In this document: piece after piece, positions 1-10,726 of the stretch
Layout: each line of letters begins with the position of its first letter
Numbering within the stretch: the first letter of the stretch is position 1
Made by a program: the position numbers and the translations under genes
Source of the DNA: Ursus arctos
Taxonomy: Eukaryota; Chordata; Mammalia; Carnivora; Ursidae
Length of the DNA: 64,000 nucleotides
Assembly: GCF_023065955.2 (NCBI RefSeq)
Contig: NW_026622997.1
Location: 9,596,001-9,660,000, forward strand
Direction of reading: 5' to 3'
The notes under the pieces: model-generated
Told to the model about the DNA's origin: nothing
Seen by the model: only the letters and a program-made list of their open reading frames with translations
Databases searched by the model: none

Positions 1-134
1 TCACGAAGTTGTATAAATGTTCTCCTCCTTTTCGAAAACCATGTTCATTTTCTCTCCACGAAACAGGACTGTCTGCAAAGCCTTGTACTGACAACGTAAC
101 CCAAGGAGCTAACTTGGGCTCATCAAAGTAGCGA
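1..134 (-). CDS. RPP40: RPP40 exon 8, partial (cut by window edge)
   Basis: It completes the split Cys codon and then encodes RYFDEPKLAPWVTLSVQGF through KGGEHLYNFV. The acceptor is CTTTTTCAG. The remaining 21 or so codons, the stop and the 3'UTR lie to the left of base 1. Confidence 0.94.
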
Positions 135-3100
135 CTGAAAAAGAAAGATAAATCTTAACAAACAGGGAGGGCTAGGAATGTCCACATTTTTTTACTTATT
201 TAGGATAAGTGGTACTTCTGATGTTTCAATGAAGCTTAGACCTTAGCTTTTATTTATAAGAATTAAGAGATGCAAATTACATTCCTGATCCTATGTGGTG
301 TATTCAGTAAATGTTAACTAATTACAGAATGCACAAAACCAATTTCAGCAGTTCCTATGCTTACTGTGGAACATCATGTAAGAATCAAAAAGAAAAGAAA
401 CCAAAACCAAACCACAAAGTTTCCCTCCATTTAACAGTGCTGTTCAGTCTCTGTTAAATGAAACACTGCAGAATTTATTGGATTTAAACAAAAAATCCAA
501 CCTTCTTATTGAGGAAAATGAAAGTACCAAACTAATACATGAAAAAGGGTATTGGGCTTAAAAAAGAAAACCCTCAAGATTTAAATCTTAGACATTTAAA
601 AAGTGAAGACTAATGGATGCCTGGGTGGCTTGGCTGGTTAAGCATCCAACTCTTAATCTCAAGCCCAGCAATGGGTTTAAAAAAAAAAAAAAGGGAAGAC
701 TGAGAAGGCATTATGTTTGCCTTATGGTCTTTTCAATATGGGATCTGAGTTTCCTGCATTAGATACAATGTAGCATTTTATTTATAGAGTACTTCTCAAA
801 TACAAACCCCATACTGCCTTGTCCAAGCCCTGGCATGTTAAGGATGCCCAGCGCTTCACAGGATGTTAAGGCTGGAACAGATCTTGGACATGATTTGGAT
901 TCAAAAATGGTCAACTTGTTTTCAAAATAAAACATCTGCAGAACTCTAACATTTAAAACAGTTCAAAATGTGTTCCATAGAGTACTGCTGTTTTCTTAAG
1001 TGATATTATAACTTCCAGAGCATGACAAGAAAAATGGTTTGTTTTCAAGAAGCTTAAACTCTGCTCTTTGTCTTTTAGTAAGGACAAGTATTTGGCAATA
1101 CAATTTTCCCATCACCAAGGATAATTACGTCACTTAAGATGATAATGTTACCGCACTGTGAGCCCAAGCAAGGAAAAAAGGGGAAACGTGTGTGAGAGAA
1201 CACTGCGACTTGGGACAGTAGCACTGCCCCTAAAACGTCCTTTGGGCACGGACAAGCAAGATATAAAAGGCAAAAAGCGTTCTCACCATAGCTGTTCCAA
1301 GAGGAGACAGATCTTCTCCGGAAGTATGAAACCAGTGATTGTACACAAGTAAGCTTTGGCCACCACTGTGCTTGGCTGAGGACAGCAATAAGCTGATATG
1401 AAGTTATGAGGCTCATTATTTCTGTCACACACACGAAAAAAAGAAAGAAAACACATTTACATCTCCTGCATGATTCACTTTCAGAGTAAAAACCCCCACG
1501 AAGCACAAGAAGCCAGCCCGAGCCCGAGCCCATAGCCCAGGAGCTGCTACGCACAGTTCAGCGTGGCTGAAGACGGCGCCCAGCCAGTCCAGAAGCTCGG
1601 GGGCGCTGCAGGCCGCCTCTGGCTCCCCCCGGAGCGCGCTGCTCCGCAGCACCGGGCACTGCAGCTCCGGCACTGTGCTCAGCGCTATTTTTGGCTGATG
1701 CTCCTGAATTCGGTAATTGGAAAAGTATGACATCATCGTTGATTCTTCTGCACCTTAAAACACACCATACAAGGTCATGTGAATCCTGAAAGCAAGTTCA
1801 GTGAATCCCTGCCACCGCCCCTTTCCCACATGAGAGTCCAGGGAGCAGGTGAGATTAAGTAACGCAGAAGGGAGTTGTGCAAAGCTGTATTGAAATTAAA
1901 ATCATCTAAGTTGCTTATGGCTCCTTGTGCCAAAGTCCTGTAAACATTCATTTCCTTTCCCTTTTCCTGGAAAAGCATAATCCTTTCAGATTCAACCCCG
2001 TATTAGTCTCAGCATTTGCTCTAATAAGAAAATTTTGACTTACTGAACAAAAAAAGCGCTATTTGTGGATAAATAAAATTAGTGAACTGTACAGAGAGAG
2101 GAGTTTATTTGCAAAATCTCTGTGAAGGAAACACAAGAGGAACTGAATGATGGCAGAAACTCATTTCTGTTTGTCTTAAAAAACCCAGTAAGATCTAACA
2201 TATCTTCAAGGATCTTCCAACAGCCTTGGAGGACAGAAATAGTGCCCCCTTGGGAGCAAAAGGCAGGCTTGCTTCATGTCCAGTGTAATAGAAATAATCT
2301 GCTACCCCCTCCACAGCAAAAGCCAGCAGGCTTACTGGCCAAGATAAAAGGCTGGAGTTCATGCAGCTCGGGATTCCTCTCCTGCAACGCAGCCCACGGC
2401 ATGTGTGGTATCCCCTGGCCCACCGAGTGTCACCCCGTAAGTAGTGGGACGTAGTGCACTAGTGTGAGTGGAGACTGTGGCCACGGCGATTAATTTGAGT
2501 AATTAAATTCCAAGTCTTGTGTCTTCTGCCAGCATCCATGAGATTGTGAAGGCTAATGACTTAGCTTACAAGTGGGGGAAAATCTCGGACTTTCCCCAGT
2601 TCCTCACAAGCCCTTAGAATAATTAGGAGCCTTAGGAACACAGAGGTCTCCACAGAGAACCCAATGCACACATGGCCCTCAATGAGGACTTCATGCAACT
2701 GAAACGTCCGGCAGTCTGTCTGCCCTCCTGTATCTCTACCCTAAGGAGGAGAAGCACTGAAGCATGACAGACTGAGGACTCCTACAAGCTGCCTGGAGCA
2801 TCCAGCAACCAGGAACGTCCCACGAAGAGCAAATGGACAGACATATTTCCAAAATGGACCTATGTGCCTCCCTGTCCTCCAAAAACGAGTACGACACCAT
2901 CATAACTGTGATGATCTGACTCATTACAATCTTGTGATGGACCAAAGATACACTCTAAAAGGGGCATGGCAGTTGTCAGCACACCAACACGTTTGGCGAC
3001 CAAACACCCCACGAAATTTCATGTTCTAATCGATTCCAAGTTACAATAAATTCCACTCGACATTTAATAGTATGCTTGATTTTGACCCTGAAATAACCCA

Positions 3101-6100
3101 CAGTTTGTGTTTATAATTTGTGTTATTTTAAAACATACTGCGAAGGCTGTTTGAGGTAAGGTGTAGAAGGGAGGGGAGAAACAGATAAAGGACAGCTGTG
3201 CTGAAGCCACTCCAAGATCTCTGGATAGACACATAACCTGAGAGGGAGGCAGACGGCTGCGTGCCTAGGTCATCCTGAATTATGGCTCCTGGGGCTGGCT
3301 GGGGGCCCGAAGCAGCTTCCCGAATAATGTTTACGCACACGTGTACACAGTACCCGAGACCATAGGGATGAATCACAATTTAATCCTCCATTCCTCCCCT
3401 TTAATTAACGATTAGATTTCCAAAGCACTGTAAGGTTACATATTTTCCATACCTGTATGATGCCAGGCCAAAAGAAAATCAAATTCCAATGGCTTCTTCT
3501 CTTTGAAGGACCAACATACTCTTTCATACTTCTTAGAATTCAGGTTAAAGGATAAATCCATCAAATCAATGGAAACAACTTAAATGGAAAGAGGAATAAA
3601 CAGTTCATTCGTATATACACAGCCTACACTGTGGAAAAAGTGCTATATTAAAAAGCATTAGAATTTTGGGAAATTTTAAGACTAGCAAAAATTCTTTTGT
3701 TCTTCTTGCGCTCCTTTGGTTTACCAAATCAAAACTCTGCTTTTCATGGGTATTTCTAGCATTGATAGTAACAACAGATGTTTTAAAGTCATACTTTCCC
3801 GAGGTCAAAGGCCAAGGGCAGAGGTTTGGGAGGTCAATCCTAATCGACTTATGGATGTTGACAGCCTCAATCACTCATGTTCAAGCCGGACACTATCGGC
3901 AGAACCGTATCTCCACGGGGTTATCTCTACTAGTAATCATAAAAACTTGGTGACAGTAAAGGAAATTCTTTATTAAAAACAAGCTGTAGACTCTTATCTT
4001 GGGTTCATTACTTTGAATTTTCGACCCAAAACATATATATTTAGTGGACCATTCCAATTCTGCGATCCTTATAAGATGCAGCCCACAGCCAAAGAGAAAA
4101 CAGAACAGCAATCTTAGTCTCTCCGAAGCTCAACCTAGAGCCCTATAGGTTAGAAGTTTTAAAGACAAGAAAAAGCCATGCTCCTTCTGAGCAAAGAAAA
4201 CAGCGGCAAACATTCACACTTAAATTGCTACAGGAAGATTACTAACTTGTTAGAAACTGATTAAAGTTTAAGTATTAGTTAAGTTAAAGTATTAATACTT
4301 AATACTTAAGTATTACTTAAGCATAATACTTACTAAATTTCATGATTTTTCTGCCAGAATATTGAGATGGACGACCCTGAAGGCCAGTTTCTTCATAAGT
4401 ATCTTTATCCAGTGATAAAATTAATTTCCCTATAAATTAAATAATTCCCATAAAAGAGATGTTAAAAATATGACGTTCTCTGACTGAAAGAAAGCACAGC
4501 CAAATTGAGCAGTTAGATATGAGGGTAATAAAGTGCATACAAGGATCTTCTTTATGATACAAGGATATTATTTATACATATATCTTGTTTATGTAAAAGG
4601 ATACTTTAATATATTACACATACAAGGATATTATTTATGACAGTGAAAACAGAAATTTCTATTAAATTTCTATTAAAGAAGGAATAAACAAATCATGGTA
4701 TACCTCTTCACTGGAATATCTTCAAAATATTAAAAACACTAAGTCAGAACTATATGCCCCGATATGGAAAGATGTCTACGACATACTGAGAAAAAAGAAA
4801 ATTGAGAAACAACGTCGTACAATGTGATTTATGTTAAAAAAAAAAAAAAACCAAGCTTTATGTGTGTTTATAAATTTATAGAAAATGTCAAGAAAAATAA
4901 AAACCAACCTGTTAAAAACAGTTCGCTCTAAGAAGGGGAATGAATCTGGAGATTTGATATTTTTTTTTCTTACACCATTTCTTTTAAAATTAAAGAAAGA
5001 AACAAATGAGCGTTGTTACCGTTTGGCAGTAGGGCGACGGTATTATCTTCATCGATATTTGTATTGTATGTTAGTGCATAGCACGAACCTGTAAGAGAAA
5101 GCCCAGATGAGAAATTAAGGGGGAAAAAAAAAATCACAACTGCAAAGAGTTAGTGGATTCTCTTCACATAACATATCCCCCAGGTGAGTAAGGGTCAATA
5201 TCTCCCACTGCTCCAGCTCCCTCAATACACCTAAAACCTGGGGCTCCTGGGTGACTCAGATGGTTAAGTTTCTGCCTTCGGCTCAGGTCATGCTATTCCG
5301 GTCCTGGGATCGAGCCCCACATTGGGCCCCTGGCTCAGTGGGGAGTCTCCTCCTCCCATTGCCCCTCCCCCTGCTCATGCTCTCTCACTGCCTCAAATGA
5401 ATAAATAAAATCTTTTTTTTTTTTAAAGATTTTATTTATTTGACAGAGAGAGAGACAGTAAGAGAGGGAACACAAGCAGGGGAAGTGGCAGAGGGAGAGG
5501 GAGAAGCAGGCTTCCTGCGGAGCAGAGAGCCAGACCAGGGGCTCGATCCTAGGACCCTGAGATCATGACCTGAGCCGAAGGCGGATGTCTAACGACTGAG
5601 CCACTCAGGCACCCCAATAAGTAAAATCTTTAAAAAAAAAAAAACCCTAAAACTGGCCAAGGGTGAGCTGGAGGACACAGAGGCCACACTAGAGCTAGTT
5701 CACGCCCCCACCCGGGGCCTCTTTGTGCCTACCAACAAGCGGAAAGCGGACTCAGGGTGTAGTATGCACCTCTGGGGATGCTGGCAGAGAGGCACAAAGT
5801 AGAATTCTAGGTAAGTGCACACCCCTGAGACAAGAGTTCCAGTAAAGATTCAAAATTGCAAGGACCTTGTGTGAGGTTAGGAAAGCCACTCAGTCTCTGT
5901 GAACCTCAGTTTTCCCCACCTGTAAAATGGGGATCATCGGCCTCACAGAGCTGTTGCAAGAGTTCAACTGGTTAAGATATGTAAAAGTGCCCGTTACAGC
6001 CAGTGGCCACGTTATTAACAAAGTAGCACCAAACTTCAAAATAGATGAAAGGACCAAAGACAACACTGCCAGCTTTGCAAGCAGGGCCAGCAGCACCCGA

Positions 6101-8872
6101 ATGAGAGGAACTGCGAGTACTAGATTCTTCCCAGCTCCCTGTAGAAGACAAACATGGAGCCTCCAGCGAGGAAAGGGGCTTGCTTACTTCTAAGTACAGT
6201 GACTTACATAGGGAGAGGGGAATCCCTAAAGACAGTCGGAAATACAGTTTCAAACAAGTGCTTCCTAGGAAACAAGGGGAACAAAGCAACCAACCCGGCA
6301 GATACGAATGGAAATGGGGTGAGCAGAGAGGGTCGGAGCCACAAACTCTGAGCAGAAGACACTGAACCATAATGAGCACACTGCCTGGTGAACAGCTGCT
6401 ATGGTGGCATCAGGAGATGAACCTTTTGAGACAGCTGAGTGGAGACTGCTGGGAACATAGTGGTCTTTGCGGCCACGCTCCCAACAGCAGTGTATCCAAA
6501 CATGCAGATCCCAAGACTCTCTCCTCTCCCTGAATCCTTGGTTTATGATGAGGGATACTTTCATGTTACAACATCCCCATGCCACGCTAGTGGACAAGTG
6601 TATCAGAAACCACCACCTAGGGGTGCCTGGGTGGCGCAGCGGTTAAGCGTCTGCCTTCAGCTCAAGGCGTGATCCCGGCGTTATGGGATCGAACCCCACA
6701 TGAGGCTCCTCCATTGTGAGCCTGCTTCTTCCTCTCCCACTCCCCCTGCTTGTGTTCCCTCTCTCGCTGGCTGTCTCTATCTCTGTCGAATAAATAAATA
6801 AAATCTTTAAAAACAAAACAAAACACCACAGTTCTTTAAAAAAAAAAAAAAGAAGAAGAAACCACCACCTAAAGAGAGCATGAGAAAAAGTAGGGTGAGG
6901 CTACTGAGAAAGGCGGAGTGATGCATGCACTTGACCACGAAGACTATCTCTGTGGAGCCCTACTGAAGACAAGAGAAGAGCCCTAGTACCGTGATGTGGT
7001 CTAACTATACTTCCTCATCTTGCCACCTTCACAGACACAAGGTTTTTCTTACCTTTCTTCACAAAGGTGTTGATGAATTCGTGTGTAATTAACTCATGAA
7101 GAGGTAAGTTCTTCACAGAGTAATAGGGTCCAGTTTCCATGACTAGGTTTTTCAGTTCTTTTGATAGTATCCCACATTCAGGAATCAGAAATGAAACCTA
7201 TTGGGATGTGTAACATAAAAGTCTTATTTTCATGTAGATCAGCCCCAACTTGTTAAGGATGCTATAACATATGAAAGCTGCTAACTATTCCCCCACTGGT
7301 TTCTATAAAACTCGTAATTTACCAGTCTCAGGAAGAGAAATTTGACAATTCATGTTTTTCATTTCTGTATTCAAACATTATAGGAAAGCTAAAGGAGCAA
7401 AAAAAATTTTAATGGAAAGCTTCTGCAAATAAACAGTATGTTTTATATCCTGTCCACTGCTCTAATTAATTTTTAAGGAAACATGGTACAATGGAATATC
7501 CCTTGATTTGTTTAACCCGGTACCAGGCTGGAATCAAAGGGACTGTCCCTTAGGGCATAAGGAAATTAGGGACATCAATCATTAAGAGGCCCCATGGAAG
7601 CAGAAGTGGTCAGGCTGTTCCTATTTTCTGGACAGAAAAATTCTACAGATCAGCCTGGGCAAGATAAGATACACACCCGATTGCTGCCTGCGATGAGCTT
7701 TCCATCTAAAGCAGAGATGTTAAACCTAAAGGGTTTCAAATGTTACCCAAGTGCTCCCCACCTTGAAAAGCACTCTCCCAAAGCTCATACACCAGTCTAT
7801 TCCTGAGGGACCTGCGTCACCAGCTGTGTCTCTGAGAAACTGCCATGCCAGTCAGGCCTGGGTGGAGATGAGGCTGATGAATTTAAAGTGTAAAAAGCTT
7901 AAACTATTTTCAGGTTGAGTTTTTGGAGACCTCCCCACTTAAATGAGTTGGTGAAACCGAGCCACTGGACACTTGACTGGCATTTGGGTTATTCTCCTCT
8001 TCTCTCGCCAGATGCTAGATTCACCTCACTGCTGCCTCAACTTACACAAAGCGCCCCCACGACGATGACATTTTCACGAAGCAACAGCCGATGTTAACAC
8101 CCCTGTAAAGCTCTTGAGTTGTGCTCCCAAGCTTTCTACACAAAGCTGCCGAACTGGCGCGCTTTGGCTGGAGACCACATAAGACAACGGGCAAAGTGGA
8201 AATTTTCTCAGATCTAAACCTAGCACCCCTAAATAGTTTAGAAAAGCACGTGCTTCTTGGGTCTGGACTCGGCAAGACGCTCCCACGAGATGGGAGAAAG
8301 AATCAAGAAGTGGGGAGGGGAACCGGGTCCGGTCCCGATTTTCCGCCGACCCGAGGCTCCACACCGCACCCATCCCTCGCTCTTTAACTCCCCAGGTTCG
8401 GCCCCCACTCTCACGTCCCTCCCGGGAAAGCACTCCACCAGGGGCGGTACCACAAAGTAGCCAGCGGCGCTTTGGAATCCGCCGGGGACACGCCGCCCAG
8501 CCCCTCCCCTCGAGAGGAGAGGACACTACCCTGTCCCCGGCGCATCCTGGGAGTTGTAGTCCTGCAGCTCCGCAAGCGAGCAAGTCAGAGCAGTGAAGAG
8601 ATTACAATTCCCAACATGCCTGGCGAGGAGCCCCGCCCCTCCGCGCGTTGAGGGCGGGCCCGTCACTCAGTCGAAAGCGACTTTCCCCAAAGCTCTCCAG
8701 CTCCCAGGGGTGAAGCAATGCCTGAGAGGCCCACGGCGGCCGAACTCACCCTGTAGTTGTGATAGTGCGTCTCCACAAGATGCCGGTGGCGGGACTTGTC
8801 ATGACCGAAGTTGGATTTCTCGCAGACCAGCAAGTGCCGGGGAACCTCTCGCAGCCGGCGCAGGGTAGCCAT
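1..8872 (-). CDS. RPP40: RPP40, ribonuclease P protein subunit p40 (8 exons, 3' end cut by window)
   Basis: This gene encodes a protein subunit of nuclear ribonuclease P, the nucleolar RNA-protein enzyme that removes 5' leaders from pre-tRNAs; it belongs to the RNase P p40 family. The coding exons, in minus-strand order, are 8872-8750, 7197-7053, 5088-5020, 4429-4334, 3578-3453, 1753-1555, 1421-1287 and 134-1. Every intron is GT-AG and the phases are 0,1,1,1,1,2,2. The joined frame has 342 codons and no stop. It matches the human protein as I remember it along its whole length, from MATLRRLRE at the start, through SFLIPECGIL, DKDTYEETGL, MMSYFS and CTITGFILPEKICLLLE, to YFDEPKLAPWVTLSVQG and GGEHLYNFV near the edge. 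Human p40 has 363 residues, so about 21 C-terminal residues lie outside the window. The start codon has A at -3 and G at +4. No frameshift or internal stop is seen, so the gene looks functional. Introns hold SINE, MIR and L1 insertions only. Confidence 0.96.
612..693 (+). repeat. short SINEC fragment in RPP40 intron 7
   Basis: The tRNA-like head (gcctgggtggcttggctggt) is followed almost at once by the A-tail, so most of the body is missing. Similar words (gtgaagact and ggaagact) flank both ends and look like a target-site duplication. The rest of introns 7 and 5 shows no repeat I can name. Confidence 0.7.
1287..1421 (-). CDS. RPP40: RPP40 exon 7
   Basis: It encodes NNEPHNFISAYCCPQPST through CTITGFILPEKICLLLEQL. 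It lies after the acceptor GTGACAG and before the donor GTGAGA, phase 2 on both sides (135 bp). The intron separating it from exon 6 is only 133 bp. Confidence 0.95.
1555..1753 (-). CDS. RPP40: RPP40 exon 6
   Basis: It encodes GAEESTMMSYFSNYRIQEHQ through LLDWLGAVFSHAEL. The acceptor is TTTAAG and the donor GTGCGT; the exon goes from phase 1 to phase 2 (199 bp). A second acceptor, GTGCAG, lies 6 bases inside and would remove Gly-Ala in frame. The longer form matches the human length and is preferred. The second half is much more GC-rich than the other internal exons. Confidence 0.93.
3453..3578 (-). CDS. RPP40: RPP40 exon 5
   Basis: It encodes VSIDLMDLSFNLNSKKYERV through FKEKKPLEFDFLLAWHHT. 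The acceptor is the less common TTTAAG and the donor is GTATGG; both ends are phase 1 (126 bp). Confidence 0.93.
4334..4429 (-). CDS. RPP40: RPP40 exon 4
   Basis: It encodes KLILSLDKDTYEETGLQG through SGRKIMKF. The acceptor is TTATAG and the donor GTAAGT. Both ends are phase 1 (96 bp). An AT-rich tract of near-palindromic 'taagtatt' words lies just 3' of the donor, at about 4260-4332. Confidence 0.94.
4660..4880 (+). repeat. L1ME-type 3' end fragment in RPP40 intron 3
   Basis: The order 'atggtatacct...atatggaaagatgtctacgac...A-tract' follows the 3' untranslated part of old L1 elements. It is diverged and its ends are uncertain. Confidence 0.45.
5020..5088 (-). CDS. RPP40: RPP40 exon 3 (69 bp)
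   Basis: This short exon encodes SCYALTYNTNIDEDNTVALLPN between split Gly codons. It lies between a pyrimidine-rich acceptor (CTCTTACAG) and a donor GTAACA, phase 1 on both sides. It was located from its similarity to the human exon and by the phase requirement. Confidence 0.93.
5240..5644 (+). repeat. SINEC with a second SINE nested in its tail (intron 2)
   Basis: The outer plus-strand SINE has its head at 5240, its A-tail resumes at 5616-5644, and it is flanked by ctaaaacctg / ctaaaactgg. The tail is split by a complete minus-strand SINE. Confidence 0.85.
5415..5615 (-). repeat. SINEC, nested, antisense
   Basis: It runs from the T-tract (5415) to the reversed head 'gccactcaggcacccc'. The duplicated target is aataaataaaatcttt (5399-5414) and aataagtaaaatcttt (5616-5631), which proves insertion into the older SINE tail. 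Confidence 0.88.
5858..6000 (+). repeat. MIR element (intron 2)
   Basis: The core 'cctcagttttccccacctgtaaaatgggg' order and the following 'ctcacagagctgttgcaagag' match the MIR SINE. It is strongly diverged. Confidence 0.75.
6620..6856 (+). repeat. young SINEC with perfect target-site duplication (intron 2)
   Basis: It is a full-length bear-type SINE with head 'ggtgcctgggtggcgcagc', a CT-rich body and a long A-rich tail. The 15-base duplication agaaaccaccaccta occurs at 6605-6619 and 6857-6871 without mismatch, which indicates a recent insertion. Confidence 0.92.
7053..7197 (-). CDS. RPP40: RPP40 exon 2
   Basis: These are codons 42-89 plus one base. The exon follows the acceptor CAATAG, reads VSFLIPECGIL through NLPLHELIT to FVKK, and ends at donor GTAAGA in phase 1. 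Its length of 145 bp continues the exon 1 frame exactly. Confidence 0.95.
8541..8563 (-). promoter_or_regulatory. candidate ZNF143/SBS motif, copy A
   Basis: Read on the minus strand this is GGACTACAACTCCCAGGATG, a near-perfect match to the long 'ACTACAANTCCCAG' ZNF143/Staf element. It lies in intron 1 inside the CpG island. Confidence 0.6.
8600..8620 (+). promoter_or_regulatory. candidate ZNF143/SBS motif, copy B
   Basis: The word GATTACAATTCCCAACATGC is a second ZNF143/Staf-type element. It points away from copy A, whose facing end is 37 bp to the left. The pair is back to back. Confidence 0.55.
8750..8872 (-). CDS. RPP40: RPP40 exon 1, coding part
   Basis: These are codons 1-41, from MATLRRLRE to HYHNYR. 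The exon ends after a complete Arg codon (phase 0) at the strong donor GTGAGT. The ATG (8872-8870) has A at -3 and G at +4, and it matches the human start. The same frame stays open upstream to about 9058 with a further ATG at 8944, but in a weak context, so I chose 8872. The 5'UTR lies in the CpG island. Confidence 0.95.
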
Positions 8873-8939
8873 GCTCTCCCTGGCTCCGGCCCTGGGCGAG
8901 CTCGGCGAGCCCCGCCCCTCCTCCTCGCCCCGCCCTGCA

Positions 8940-8951
8940 GGCATGCGCAGT
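8940..8951. promoter_or_regulatory. candidate NRF1 site
   Basis: The word GCATGCGCAGTGC fits the palindromic NRF1 consensus (half-sites around GCGCATGC). It lies about 70 bp upstream of the RPP40 ATG, a typical place for this factor in CpG promoters of basic RNA and mitochondrial genes. It is a motif match only. Confidence 0.5.
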
Positions 8952-9000
8952 GCGGCCGCGCTGATTAGGTTGAGGTGGCCCGGGCTCCGTGTGGGAGTGG

Positions 9001-9885
9001 GGGTGAGAGCTGGCCTCGGTTTAGAAACCTTTGCAGAAGCTTGCCATGGGTACTTCAAACCGCAAATTCATTACCTAAAATGGAAATACCTGGAAACCTG
9101 GAACTTGTCTTTTCAAACCCATCTTTCTCGTCTTGCCCTCCATCCGTCCCTTGCTGCTGTCTCTTGCCATAAATTCTCCTTCTGGTCCTTCCCAAAAGGT
9201 TAAGGAACTATGTGCAGGAAGAGAATACACAGTTTCTGTTGCCTTCCCTACAAATACGACTCCTTCGGAACCACTTTAAGATCCCTTCTTAAAAATCCCA
9301 TCTGAATGGTTGTTGGGGGTTGCAACGAGAATTCATTTTTCCATAACTCTTCTGATCAGCTGCTGCATTAGTACATGCTTCTCAAACTGGAGTATGCACA
9401 GCCCCAATTCTGTGCAGAAAGGAGGCAAAACAGCACACGTGGTACAACTTTGGACCATCGATTTTACTATAAGATTTGGAACAACCGAAGTTAAGTAATT
9501 TACAAGGTAAATACTTAAAAATTTTAAACCGAGACAAGGCTGGAAAGTCTTCTGCCAGTTAATGTCAGTAAACCTGTGCCTGAAATGTCAGCCTGTCTCT
9601 GAGAACTAAAAAAAACATATTTCCCATTATTTTAAACAGGAAAAGTTATAAGAAAAGATGCACAGTATGGCACCTAGATACGTCACAACTGTCATATTAG
9701 GATATAAAATGCTTAAAACATTACTTCTTGGTTACCTCACATTGAAGCAGCAGTGGCCTCTCTTAGACCATGAGGAGATGTGTACACCTTTGCTGATACT
9801 CCAAAATTTGCAAAGTGGTGTGATGTTGTATCTACCAGTTGTATTTGGAACCAATGTGAAGGTTTTCTTGCAAGCCATTTAGCTT
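9001..9885. other. unique sequence upstream of RPP40; nothing recognised
   Basis: CpG density falls off quickly after about 9000. I see no coding exon and no repeat that I can name. The open frames are short and without family resemblance. Confidence 0.5.
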
Positions 9886-9900
9886 AAAATGTTTTATTAA

Positions 9901-10086
9901 AGGGGCTCCTGGGTGGCTCAGTCGGTTAAGCATCTGCCTTCAGCTCAGGTCATGATCCCAGGGTCCTGGGATCGAGTCCCACGTCGGGCTCCCTGCCCAG
10001 CAAGGAGCTTGCTTCTCCCTCTGCCCCTCCACTCACTTATGCTTGCTCTCTCTCTCTCTCAAATACATAAATAAAATCTTTTTTAA
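9901..10086 (+). repeat. SINEC
   Basis: A full-length carnivore SINE flanked by a perfect 15-base duplication aaaatgttttattaa (9886-9900 and 10087-10101). Confidence 0.92.
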
Positions 10087-10726
10087 AAAATGTTTTATTA
10101 AGTTTTGGAAACTCAATATAAATTATATCAGCGGAAAATATACAGATGAACAGCCACTATGCAGTTTGGGTATTCATAACTCAGGTGTTCTTCAAGGGAA
10201 AACAGTACTTGAGGATATGTTCTGGCGTGGGGTGTCCCTGTATTATGAAATAGAGGGCAAAAATCTCGTTTATTATAAGACTTAAGCTGTAACTTGCAGT
10301 AAATTTGGGACTGAAGACCTTTCAGCCTACCTCCATGTTGTTCTGGAGTTCTGTCTGTAATCATTCATTCATTTCTCCCTGCCTGCTGGGTCATGTCTAT
10401 CAGTATACACACGTGCCTTAATGTTGTGCATTAAGCAGAACACCTCGTTTGACCCTGAATTCCTCTGCATTCTCCCCACTGTATTTCTCTGCTTGATTAG
10501 AGCCTCCTCTCCGCACGTTCTCTCCTGACCCCATTCCATTCTAGCTTTCCTCCACACTACTTCACTGACTTGGCTTTTATCAAGGTCACTGATGATTTCC
10601 ATTTTGCCAAATTCAAGGCCAAGTTTCTGTTCTTATCTCAGTGTTTTAGATGCACTTGATACAGATGAGCACTTCTTCTTTTTTGTATTAACTATATTTT
10701 CTTATTTTCTGTATTCTAATTCTCTG

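Larger units (their letters stand above)
8270..9000. promoter_or_regulatory. CpG island / RPP40 promoter region
   Basis: CG dinucleotides are dense here, in contrast to the CpG-poor flanks, and the block covers RPP40 exon 1, its 5' flank and the first part of intron 1. GC-box-like words (cgccccgccc, gccccgccc) occur near 8630 and 8910-8935. I see no clear TATA box, which is usual for a housekeeping CpG promoter. The exact transcription start cannot be fixed from sequence alone. Confidence 0.8.

Noticed and set aside
1075..1554. 159-codon minus-strand frame overlapping RPP40
   Set aside because: It covers intron 6 and exon 7 in the wrong frame. The true exon 7 frame matches human p40.
8668..8682. 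Small hairpin AGTCGAAAGCGACT near RPP40 exon 1
   Set aside because: A five-base stem is too short to be meaningful and nothing around it supports a function.
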